Shown: positions 54,596 through 64,000 of the stretch, piece after piece
How the letters are laid out: each line of letters begins with the position of its first letter
Numbering within the stretch: the stretch's first letter is position 1
Source: Phytophthora quininea
Taxonomy: Eukaryota > Oomycota > Peronosporomycetes > Peronosporales > Peronosporaceae
NCBI GenBank assembly: GCA_011947345.1
Contig: JAAVTG010000521.1
Span: 62,001 to 126,000 of the forward strand
DNA: 64,000 nt
Reading direction: 5' to 3'
The notes under the pieces: model-generated
The model's input: the letters and a program-made list of their open reading frames with translations, nothing else
The model's database searches: none
Told to the model about the DNA's origin: nothing
Program-made: the position numbers and the translations under genes

Positions 54596-56609
54596 ATGGC
54601 AGTGTTGCCAAGACCTCCTCCGCTGCTGAGTGTGGCGCTAGTGCTGCAGTCCAAGGACGGACTCGGGGGTTATCCGACGTCGCAGAGAGTATTTCCACCT
54701 TCCTAGATGCTGCAGCGATGGAGAAGCCGTTAAGCTACGCCTGCGGCTTCAATTCCATCCCATTACTCGAGAGAATTTGGAACAGTTCAAGTCCCGAGAC
54801 GGAAGCATCGCCTGCTGCTCAAGGCCCTGGACACGGTGGGGAGTGGAGTCGAAGGAGATACCTACGTACTGACAAGCACTACAGTCGCTGTCAGTTCGAC
54901 CACTGCTTGCACCAAGCTATCCAGTTTGTAGACAACAAGGTGGCCACGTGGCTTTTCAACCACTTTGAAGGCTGCATAGTGTTTCGATCGAAAGTGGAGT
55001 CTGCAGCATCTAAAGGTAATGCTGAGCTACTTCAGCTCTTCTTGGATCGCTGCACACCAATGAACTCTACAGAGAGGACTCGTGTGCTGGAGCCAGGAAC
55101 AAGACATTTCGTTGAATGGGGGCACCGTGAATTGAACAGGGCGATATCAGCAAAGCAGGATGAGACTGCGCCGTGGTTGCTCCGGAATGCTCCTGACCAA
55201 CACATTGATAACGATGTTGCCTGTTCTGCAGTGAGGAGAGGAGATATCGCAATGCTCGACTGGGCTTACGCTCGTAATCCAGCAGCATTTGATGACTCAT
55301 GGAGTTTGATGAGATATGCCGCAGAAGAAGGCCACTCCCACGTCGTGCAGTGGCTATACCAGCGAGGTGGCATACACCCAGAGTCAGCCAGGGAAGTGTT
55401 GGGTATTTCGATCCAACAAGACAATTTACAAATGGTGAAGTGGCTGCTGGAAGTTAAGGTGGTGGAAGCGCTTCAAGCGTTGGAAGTGAGTATGGCGCGT
55501 GGACGTATTGAAATCGCAAGATATGTCTACGATAATTATTGGGGAGGCATTTGTGGTGTGAAAAGTTACCCCTTGCCGTACAGTAAGGTGTCCAATTGGG
55601 ATGATTCTCCTCGCTGGAACGCCACGAACACATTCAAGTCTGCGGCTCAGGTGGGTAGTCTAGACGTTGTGCGGTGGATGGTGGAGACCTTTGGGAATGC
55701 TCCCAACGTCGATCTCTTTGAGACAAACGAAGAAACCGTAGGACGTTCATACTTGGAGGACGTGACAGCTATTGATGCTGCAGCATCGAATGGACACTTG
55801 CCCGTGGTGATTTTCTTGCACGACCTAGCCATTAGCACAGCAACGACAAAAGCAATGGATGGGGCTGCTTCGAGCAACCATCTTGACGTCGTCCAGTGGC
55901 TCCACAACAACAGAGGCGAAGGTTGCACAACAAACGCTATGGATTATGCGGCCGACTCCGGTCATTTGGAAATGGTCAAGTGGCTTCACGAGAATCGAAT
56001 GGAAGGCTGCACGACACGCGCAATGGACTGCGCATCTGCAGAGGGGCACCTAGACATTGTGAAATGGCTGTTGGATAACAGAACAGAAGGCTGCACAACA
56101 CGTGCGATGGATAACGCAGCGTCCTACGAATATCTGGAAGTTGTGAAATGGCTCCATGAAAACTCCAATGCGAAGTGTACAACGCGTGCGATGGATTCCG
56201 CCGCGAAAAATGGCGACTTGAATATGTTGGTGTGGCTTCATGAACACCGTTCCGAGGGTGCACGACTGCTGCAATGGACAAAGCTGCTCGGAATGGACAT
56301 TTGGAAATTGTCAAGTGGCTGCATCAAAATCGAAACGAAGGATGGACCGCCAAGGCGATCGAGATGGCAGTACGTGAAAATAAGTTGGAAGTTGTTCGCT
56401 GGCTGTACGCAAATCGATCGGAACTCTTTTCGTCCGAGTTGATCCCAATTGCTGCAACTTGTGGCGGCTTGGAAACATTGTTGTTCTTGCACTCTAAATG
56501 CAAGGAAGGATGTCCGGAAATTGTGTTCCAAACAGATCTGTTCTGCGATTGCGAGATCGTTTACGAGTGGTGTCTAGAGCATTATCCGGACCAAACACGT
56601 CGCGAATAG
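54596..56609 (+). pseudogene. Ankyrin-repeat gene c (P3 right), frameshifted in the array
   Basis: Start ATG at 54596. As in the left copy, the reading changes frame at the GGGGG run (54665-54669). A private break follows near 56257-56259, where a GGGG run has lost one G. This ends the long frame in an unrelated tail at 56442, while the last repeats and cap continue in another frame to TAG 56609. Otherwise nearly identical to the left copy (for example Met/Ile and Leu/Pro exchanges). Confidence 0.82.
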
Positions 56610-57184
56610 CCTCAACAAATGAAGGAATTGAATATGAGTGCTGGGTATCGACCCGATGAAATCTACGGCAAAGTGAGTTTAGCAGCGAGCGACGGCGGTG
56701 TGAGCTCTCTTCGAGGCTTCCTTTGACTAATCTCTGCCGTGCATCGTCTATTCAATGTGCCGTTCTTTAGTGCTGTTCTGTTGCAGCGTGCGCGGCTTGC
56801 TTGACATGAATTTATTTCGTGGAGCTGCACAGTCCACAACGCAGCCATCAATGCCTTTTTGGCAAGACTTGTTAGCCTCGTGAACGTGTACTGCCAAAGC
56901 ATTTCAAGTATTGATGCGTCTAATGCACTTCCGTTCAACAGTCGAGATGGCTAGTAGTTTTGAAAAGGTCATCGCATTTGGGGCCGAGAAGCAGCACAAA
57001 AGATAGTGACCTGCCGCCACTACCTCAGTGGATGCCAAGCATCTCGAGCTTAATCGCCATGTACCTGGTGCTGCCGTCGAAGCAAGAGGAGCCGCGGTCT
57101 GCTAGTGCTGTGGATGGCCTGACACCCATGAACAAAGCTTCAGCATTGAAGGAATCGTCAAGTTGAGCCTTCTATTCGAAGCAT
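56610..57184. other. Relic region between genes c and a, P3 right (empty hAT site)
   Basis: Counterpart of 45233-45747, plus the stretch up to the promoter of gene a. Around 57125-57132 it has a single CCCATGAA, the uninterrupted target of the hAT element in the other arm. No intact gene; one short plus-strand frame (56960-57166) is probably mobile-element debris. Confidence 0.5.
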
Positions 57185-57206
57185 TTTTACACTTGCTTTC
57201 ACTATG
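57185..57206 (+). promoter_or_regulatory. Conserved upstream motif, gene a right
   Basis: TTTTACACTTGCTTTCACTATG, identical to the copy at 43706-43727. It lies 70 bp upstream of the likely start codon at 57276. Confidence 0.5.
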
Positions 57207-57275
57207 TCCATGTGCAAGCTTTTCACTCGGTCTCCCACTTCAACGTCACTATCGAATTCGCCGTCGAGTGCGCAG

Positions 57276-59862
57276 ATGGCCAAGAAGTCGAGGAGCAAGC
57301 GACGTGCCGAGAAGGCCAAGAAGCAGAAGGCGGCGCAGTCGTCGTCGCTGTTACTAGCTGTGCAGTTGGTGTACCAGTCTCGGCCGCAGTTCCACGCGCT
57401 CGCTCACGTCCAAGAGTTGACCTCGTCCTTCGCAGACACGTCCGTGGAGCTGGAGTTCTGGAAGGCCTGCCGATTCAACTCCATCGTTCTTCTAAACAAG
57501 ATCTGGAGCAGGTGCAGACCCGAGACGGATCCCTCTCCAGCGGATGGAGGCCCCGGCCACAGCACCACGTTCTCCCGTAGACTTTACCTTCGTTCAGATA
57601 AGTACTACAACCACTACCAATTCCGTCTCTCCATGGTGGAGGCAGTGCAGCACCCCGGTCTGGAGATGGTCCAGTGGCTCTTTGATCACTTCAAGGGCTG
57701 TGTGGTGCCTAATAAAGCCGTGGAGTACGTCTCTGGAGCAGGCAGAGTGGACATCCTTCAGTACTGGAAGGACTTTGGCGTGCACACGGAGTTCGACATG
57801 GCTGCAGAGACTGACGACGGACACGCGCCGCTCCATTATTTAAACCCGCCCGGAGCTCCGGATATGGGTCTTATGGACCATATAGCAGCGGGAGAAATGC
57901 CTGGAATGGGCGCGTTCATGCGCCAAGGCCAAATGGAAGGAGGTTTCCCCGTTATGAACGACAACGGAGCAAACGACCCCATCCAGCAGTTCCTGAATCG
58001 TGGTCTTAATCCTGATGCCCCCAGGGATGCTAGAGGACGTGAAATGGGTCCTCTTATGGGCGGCAATCGCGAGTTGATGCAGATGATGATGAACCGAGCT
58101 CTTCCTGACGCAGGCGACGTCTCCAACCGGGCGCTGCTGCAGTACTTCCGGGATGGCACGCTCCCAGAGAATGCAGATGCAATGCAAGGCTTACAACAGC
58201 TCATGCGTGGCGGGATTATCCCAATGACTAACGCCAATGGAGAGGTAGGCTTTGTGCAAATGGTTCGTGGAGGTCCTCCGCCTGAACTGCCACAAAACTT
58301 CCACGATGAAGAGGACGATGAGCCACCGCCAGACCCATCAAAGCATGAGATTCGCTGGGGTTGGAACGATGTCACCAGAGCAGTCGAGAAGAGGCAGAAA
58401 CCAGCGCTAATGTGGCTGAACAAGAACACCTACGCGGATCGAGAGTTAAACGGTATCGCGGTCGCCTCAATTGAGGTCGGAGATGTCGAGTTTCTCGACT
58501 TTTGCCAACGCCACTATCGCATAGTCGTTCAGTTGAACGACTTAATGACGAAAGCTGTGGGCGCGCGGCAAATTGCCGTCATGAAGTGGCTGCACACTCA
58601 AAACTACAAGAAAGATGGGTCTAAGGCGGTGCAAAAGCTGGAGAGATAGGTCGATTCGATCTTGCGAAATGGTTGATCGAGCGTAAGCTCGGAGAAGCAG
58701 GTCGAGCCATTGATGCGGCTGCTAGAAACGGGCATCTGAAAACAGCGCAGCGGCTTTACAACTTGTATTGGCCGCGCATCCGCAAGCAAGAATGCTTCCC
58801 GTTGCGCCTACCGAGCAAGACTCTAGAAGCTTTCCACGGTTGGATTTCTCGACAGACTTTACTTGCTGCGGCTGAGCATGGCCACCTCGACGTAGTGAAG
58901 TGGATCGTGGATATGTTCCGTAACGAGCCAAAGACTGACATCTTCGAGATGTCTACCGAATCGTACCGGTCAACGCGTCAATATATTTACTCCATGGAGG
59001 CGGTAGCTCGTAAAGGCCACGTAGAAGTCCTAGAGTATATGCTACAAAATGGGGTGTGTTGTCCGCCATTCACCACCGAGGTGATGGATCAAGCAGCTGC
59101 GAACAACCACCTGGACATGGTGGAGTGGCTCCACACCAATCGGACGGAAGGCTGCACTAAGCGCGCGATGGATCTCGCTGCTTCAAACGGTCACCTCGAG
59201 ATGGTTCAATGGCTGCACGAGAATCGCAATGAAGGATGTAGTCAGGAGGCGATGGATCGAGCAGCACAGAATGGCCACTTGGAAATGGTAAAATGGCTCC
59301 ACGAGAACCGCAGTGAGGGCTGTACGACCGAGGCCATGGATCGCTCTGCGCAAAATGGACACCTCGAAGTGGTGCAGTGGCTGAACGATAATCGGTGGGA
59401 AGGATGCACTACGAAAGCCATGGACTATGCAGCACGCCAGGGCCACTTGGCTGTCGTCGAGTGGCTGCACTCGAGCAGAAGCGAAGGCTGCACGACAGAG
59501 GCAATGGACGGTGCGGCTCGCAATGGCTACTTGGATGTTGTCAAGTGGCTGCATGAAAACCGCAAAGAAGGATGCACGACTGGCGCAATGGACGGCGCTG
59601 CGAAAGATGGTCATCGTGAAGTGGTGTATTGGCTGCAAGCTAACCGACAGGAAGGCTGCACTAGTGACGCTATGGACAATGCCGTCATCTGCGGCGACTT
59701 TGAACTTGTTCTGTTTCTCCACGCACAGTACATCGAAGGCTGCACTGAACGAGCGTTCGATAAGCCTCACGGTGAGAAAAAGTTCACCAAGAGCTGCGGT
59801 GAGAGCCCCACGACATCTACGAGTGGCTGGACGAGTACTACCCCGACGGTGACGAGCCTTGA
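57276..59862 (+). pseudogene. Ankyrin-repeat gene a (P3 right), with Met/Gly/Pro-rich insert
   Basis: Starts MAKKSRSKRR at 57276 (alternative ATG at 57204). Up to 57773 the head is nearly identical to the left copy. The next ~1.3 kb is only paralogous. It has an unusual Met/Gly/Asn/Pro-rich insert (about 57830-58330), a stop at 58647-58649 with the frame resuming one base away, and its own middle block (AQRLYNLYW). From 59083 the repeat array is again nearly identical to the left copy, with an intact Trp where the left has TGA. A last frame change near 59790 precedes the cap, which ends DGDEP at 59862. A splice donor (GTAAGT) follows the stop by two bases. Confidence 0.82.
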
Positions 59863-59864
59863 CA

Positions 59865-59987
59865 GTAAGTTGTCTGTTGCCTTGTCAAAGGTACGAGTTG
59901 AAGTGGAATTTTGTATGAGTTTGGTTTTCTTATTTGGATTAATATATGTGGTTTAATTTTCAAGTGCTATATATTGTTTTGTTTCAG
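59865..59987 (+). other. Probable 123-bp intron between gene a and the ERMARD-like gene
   Basis: GTAAGT at 59865 and a pyrimidine-rich TTTGTTTCAG ending at 59987 look like a good GT-AG intron, A/T-rich in its 3' half. The donor sits immediately after the ankyrin stop codon and the acceptor 7 bp before the next ATG. It could be a 5' UTR intron of the downstream gene whose first exon overlaps the ankyrin 3' end. Confidence 0.5.
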
Positions 59988-59994
59988 GGCACAG

Positions 59995-62388
59995 ATGAAG
60001 GGCCAAGCATCGACTGGGCTGCTGCTTCCTGCTTACCGTCCATCGTTGTCTGCTGCAGTACATGGCTCACTCTATTCGTTCTGGAGACTTCCCCATGTTG
60101 ATCGCGTGTTATTACAGGCGAGGCTGCCGAAGTTCCATGTGGAAAAGGACGGCGTCGTAGCTTTGGACTGGAAAGACATTCTAGCGGACAGTGTTGGCAA
60201 CCAAATTGAGGCCACGTGGGCATTAGCACTGGAAGCTGAAAGGTTTGTGAACGACGGGGTGATCAATTTACACCCTAAGAGCTGGCATTGGCGTGCAGTT
60301 AAGCACTTAACACATGCCAGCTTGCTTGAAAAGTCGAGTCGATGCTGAATGACGAGTTGGGTGAATTTTACATGGCTTTTGAGGTGGGTGTTACGATCTT
60401 GGAGAAGGCGTTGTACGATTTACATGAGCAAGTGTTGTCAGTGTCCCGGGTGGAGGCAAAACCGCGGAAGAAAAACATGATCTTGAGGGACTTGCTGCAC
60501 TCGGACACGTTGGCTGATGTGTTGCCTGAAGGTTTAGTACAGTTGCTTAAAGTGCTCTTTTTACCTTCGGGGTTAAATCTCCGCAATTTGGTGTGGCATG
60601 GGTTTATGGCGCCTGCCGAATTCCCTAAGAGTTTTGGTTGCCTTACGTTCCTAATCGTAATGACACTGGCAAGATATTCCAACTGGAGCTTAGACAAAGA
60701 TTCGATAGAGAAAGAGCTATTCCGTATTGACAGTTTTGATGGCAAATTTGTTAGCAACTCGATGGTTTTGGAGGACCAGCAAGACCTCGTCGCCGTGCTG
60801 CGTCTTGAGAGTCCGGACGTTCGCGATGAAATGATCCGCAAATGGTCGACTGCGCCATTTATCCCTATAGGGAGATCAAATCTCCTGAAACGCGCTTTCG
60901 AGGCGCTCATTCTTCGCGGAGACGAGCTGTGGTTTCTGTTTGCGGCTTTGCCAGTACTTGAGCACGCTCTACGTCTGGAATTTCTCCGCGTAAATCGGAA
61001 ACATGCTGCTCTATCGAACGCTTATGGCGAAGCACAAATTGACGCGTATTACTCAACGTTGGACGGGTTTGGTCAGAAAGATAAGCACCAAGTGCTCTTA
61101 CATCCTGTGATTTTGCTCGACTCTAGTCGAGGCGATGATACTACGTCTACAGGCGATGGTTATCCTGTTACAACAGCGAATGCTCTCTATGAGAAGCTTC
61201 CTTTTGCGTCGCTGGCAGTTCTATTGGATCTATTCATGATGTCGGAAGGACCCAACCTTCGAGCTAAGCTTTGTCACGGCGAAGCCAATCTATCGACGTT
61301 TCTTGAAGCGGACTCCTCGTCACTTCGAGGTATATCAACATCAACCAGACTACTTCTTCAAGCTGTTATTCTTATTTGCGAAGAAAGCCTCACCTCCGCC
61401 AGCACTGAGGTGTCGCTACCTCACTCGATACATGGTTGTCTAACGTCATTCAGTACGGACACGACTTGCAGCTTTCACCCATTTTACCGCCTGTACCGAA
61501 AGCTAAACGAAGCCTACGAGGTTGCCAACGAATTTGCAGCGTTTCGGTCGCCTTGGACAATATTCCAAATTGAAGAGTTGTCAATTGGAACTAAAGAATC
61601 ATCCGACTTGACTCGGATCGTATTCCCGACTGTCTTAAACGACGATGGCTGTCCATTTGCACTGACAGATAAATGCGAACGAGTACTGGGATTTCTAGAT
61701 GCGTTGGGCTATCAAGGAAGGACGACGAGCACGGCTGCAGTCGGTAAAAGAAAAGCTTCGCGCATTCAATCGGGCAGCTGAACGAGCAACTAAGGGAGCT
61801 CGCTGGCCGAATTCATGACGACTTGGAGATAAATCACATGACTAGTAAACAGACATCGCGATCGAGTGTCTTTTTGGATATCGTGGAGTCCAATGAGAGT
61901 GGCATTTGGATCTGCTCAACCAAGAAACGAGGCGCGGTCTACTCGCCTTGAGTGACCAGGACGGCCTCAGTGTTGCTGCCTGTATGATGGAGATCATTGC
62001 GTGCTGCCAGCGCTCACTAATGACTTTCCATTCGCGTATAACTCAATTACAGGAGCTTGTCAACACCGGCAAAGCACGAACGAACCACCGTCGCACACTG
62101 CTCGCTAGTATATTCTTCCTTCCCGTCTTCGAACGTATGCAACTCGTAAGCTTGAGCATTGTAGAGCACCAACTCGTGCATTTGTACGATGTCGCCGAAG
62201 ATATTCATTGCTCAGAAGGCTCAACAGAGGCTGCAGCACCTTCTTCACTTTGCCCGAATGCAACGACAATCGAGCAGCTTCAACGGAAGCTTCTTCAATG
62301 CATCACCTCGTTTGAAGGCTGCTCCGGAAGCAGCGAGGCATCGCAAAAAGTGGAGATCAAGCTGTTGACCGTGCACTGCAGTTCTTAA
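59995..62388 (+). CDS. ERMARD-like protein (DUF4209), several frame breaks
   Basis: The ATG at 59995 follows a probable intron. Three large frames (59995-60348, 60342-61781, 61906-62388) and the stretch between them join into one protein of about 790 residues. Frames change at about 60335, 61775 and 61900, with no introns visible. [18 protein letters not shown] (about 60552-60605) is the signature of DUF4209, found in ERMARD (C6orf70), an ER-associated protein. Helical sequence follows, and a late segment with [14 protein letters not shown] matches the family's C-terminal part. Exact function in oomycetes is unknown. Three breaks in a single-copy gene outside the repeats favour assembly errors over decay. 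Confidence 0.7.
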
Positions 62389-62543
62389 ATTCGAAAGCGC
62401 TGAGAGCAGCGTTCCCAGCAAACGAGATGTTGGGGTAACAAAGTATTTGCATTATAAATGAGATACTCGACTACGTCGCCAAGCGACACGCTGATCACAA
62501 CACTACAGGCAGTTGACAAATATTTCTCGCTTCGGGTTCGGCT

Positions 62544-62846
62544 TTAGAAGCCGCTGGCGCGACGTCGTTCCATGGACTTGGTCGTGTTCAGGGGCGCGAT
62601 CGGCCAGGCTGCTTCCTGAGCGGTGTACTCTCGTGGCATGACGAGGTTATGCGGCGATTCGACCATGTCGATGTCTTGGTCTTCGTTGTCACCTTCGTAG
62701 GCGACTTCGTCCAGCATTGCGACCGCGACTCCTTCGTTGACAGCAGGTGAGGCCGGCGTCAGACCAAGAAAGTCCGAGTCGGTGCTGGCATTGCGGGAAC
62801 GACTGCGCCAGCGCTGGTTGCAGGAGATCGGGACAATGGCGGCCAT
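62544..62846 (-). CDS. Small conserved hypothetical protein
   Basis: From the ATG at 62846 to TAG at 62544, about 100 residues; the frame extends further up but without features. An acidic central part (DEVAYEGDNEDQDIDMVE) is followed by a short hydrophobic/Pro stretch and a basic end (SMERRRASGF). No domain recognised. It probably represents the last exon or the whole of a small soluble protein. Confidence 0.5.
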   Translation of the reverse strand: MAAIVPISCNQRWRSRSRNASTDSDFLGLTPASPAVNEGVAVAMLDEVAYEGDNEDQDIDMVESPHNLVMPREYTAQEAAWPIAPLNTTKSMERRRASGF

Positions 62847-63532
62847 TGTGGAGACAGGTTGGTGCTGTACTTGCTGGAGTGGTTGGAAGTAGATTGAGGA
62901 ATGAGAAGACCGTGGATGCTTGGAAATGTGCGATGCCACTGGATTTGGCCTCCGACTTTGCAGAAGCTAAGCAGCTGCTCAATGACGTTTGTCATCAACC
63001 CTCCCAGCAGTTAACGAGATTGTGTGAGGGTTGGAGAGATAATCTTCCATTGAAAACGCAGCGCCGACGATTGTTCGACAGATGAATGGCTTCATGCAGA
63101 TGCTGGGAGTAGCCATGGGGTTCTCGCGTTTTCCTATGTCTTCAAGATTGACAAGGTCTTGTGTACTGCCATGCGGTTGCTCGTAGGCACGCCGAGAATA
63201 TCGATGCCGTGCGTTCATCATCGACTTTTCTTACTCAGTATTTAGCTTGGAAAGCATCGACAATGTCGCTATACCGTCGAGGTGTTCTGCTTCGTGGACG
63301 CAGCTGAGGTTGGCCACAAGTCATCAGTGCAAGAGAGCTCGACCTGTGGCTTCAAATGCTCAAGACTCATCAATGTGGCGTTTTTTTCAAGCACAGTTCT
63401 TATTCTTATGCTTTGATTTCTTATCAAAGCGTTCACGATTCAGTACCGAGTTCGTCTACATGTGTCGACTTCTACGTCTATCTGACCGGGTCTATTCGGT
63501 GGTTTTTGCGCAAGCACAAGGTTGGTGGTCTC
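62847..63532. other. Intergenic, nothing identified
   Basis: About 690 bp with short frames on both strands (for example plus 62880-63085), none with a recognisable family or start context. No repeat or RNA gene seen. Confidence 0.4.
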
Positions 63533-64000
63533 TTACACTCGAGCTTCTAGCGAGACCATTCGAACGAAATAAGCTCGTGGGCTGCGCACCGACTCGAAGG
63601 CGGTTGATGCATCCGCTGGGGTCGGCGACATAATCTCGGTGGGTGTGGGAGTGCCCACATCACCATTCTTCAGGGTGGTCTTCTTGTTTTGGCAGCGCAC
63701 GTAAATTGCTAGCACCGCCGCAAGCACAATGCCACAAACTGCCAAGCTAGCCACGAAGTCGCGCGTTGAGTGTGACTTGGGAGAGCTCTTCGTGCTGGAC
63801 AGTGCGGCCAAATCTGTCGACAGATTAGTTGTCGTGGACGTAGTTGCCTTAGTATCACCAAGGGAATTCTTGCGCAAAACTGGCTTCTTCGAGCATGGCT
63901 TGGCGTGCTTTCGAGACGAGGATTTAGTGCCGGGAGCTCGAGTTGTTTCGGCCGGTGTCAGAATGGTAGCAGTGGGTGCAGTGGTAAGTGTCTCCGCCAC
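63533..64000 (-). CDS. Ser/Thr-rich single-pass membrane protein, C-terminal part
   Basis: The frame runs off the window at 64000, so the N-terminus is missing. The visible 155 residues begin Thr/Ala/Pro-rich, then a basic Lys/Arg/Ser region, a Ser/Thr-rich linker (probably glycosylated if extracellular) and one transmembrane segment, FVASLAVCGIVLAAVLAIYV (about residues 85-104). A short cytoplasmic tail with a Thr-Pro-rich part follows. This layout is common in oomycete cell-surface and elicitin-like proteins, but no diagnostic domain is in view. Confidence 0.6.
   Translation of the reverse strand: MAETLTTAPTATILTPAETTRAPGTKSSSRKHAKPCSKKPVLRKNSLGDTKATTSTTTNLSTDLAALSSTKSSPKSHSTRDFVASLAVCGIVLAAVLAIYVRCQNKKTTLKNGDVGTPTPTEIMSPTPADASTAFESVRSPRAYFVRMVSLEARV

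Larger units (their letters stand above)
51693..59856. repeat. Inverted repeat P3, right arm (~8.2 kb)
   Basis: Reverse-complement partner of 41091-50664, without the hAT insertion and with a diverged section at 57774-59082. Genes d, c and a follow in mirror order. Small indels and substitutions distinguish the arms throughout. Confidence 0.93.

Noticed and set aside
41091..59856. P3 as the terminal inverted repeats of one giant transposon
   Set aside because: No target-site duplication or conserved end motif is seen at the outer edges, the edges lie in ankyrin coding sequence, and the centre has no transposase or integrase.

Overview
The window looks like nuclear DNA of an oomycete plant pathogen, most likely Phytophthora or a close relative. 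Four things point there: RxLR-EER effector genes and relics (about 14.7, 18.4-18.8, 23.9-24.7, 31.7-32.1 and 50.9 kb), short GT-AG introns of about 50-125 bp in intron-poor genes, an oomycete-like initiator motif upstream of an effector pair, and a START plus FYVE-type protein of a kind abundant in oomycetes. The species cannot be fixed from this sequence.

Layout. (1) 0.1-12.3 kb is a compact housekeeping block: a START/FYVE-like lipid-binding protein, an unknown multi-exon gene with an internal duplication, a coiled-coil protein divergent from an N-myristoylated EF-hand protein, a heterotrimeric G-protein beta subunit, a basic AT-hook-like protein with a small upstream ORF, and a protein with Sfi1-like W motifs. 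(2) 12.3-18.4 kb is degenerate: pieces of ankyrin-repeat genes and a broken RxLR copy. (3) 18.4-32.1 kb is inverted repeat P1: two ~4.9 kb arms, each with an RxLR gene, an ankyrin pseudogene and an aldo-keto reductase, around a 3.8 kb spacer holding a short-chain dehydrogenase, a broken RxLR gene, a tRNA-like/SINE element and two opposed LINE tails. (4) 33.4-40.4 kb is inverted repeat P2: ~2.0 kb arms around two tail-to-tail ankyrin genes. (5) 41.1-59.9 kb is inverted repeat P3: ~8-9.6 kb arms, each with three ankyrin-repeat genes (a, c, d), around a 1.0 kb spacer holding a short RxLR gene. The left arm alone carries a hAT-type transposon; the right arm preserves the empty site. (6) 59.9-64 kb returns to ordinary genes: an ERMARD/DUF4209-like gene, a small conserved protein and the end of a Ser/Thr-rich membrane protein.

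The main theme is a multigene ankyrin family with four recognisable blocks (N-terminal head, middle block, 28-residue repeat array, C-terminal cap), duplicated again and again as head-to-head or tail-to-tail inverted pairs. Arms are nearly identical in stretches and end abruptly inside genes, where older paralogous divergence resumes. That pattern fits inverted duplication plus gene conversion.

Many otherwise healthy genes contain one-base frame breaks, several at homopolymers. Some are shared by both arms and some are private. It cannot be decided from the sequence alone which are real mutations and which are assembly errors, so coding extents given across a break are best estimates.
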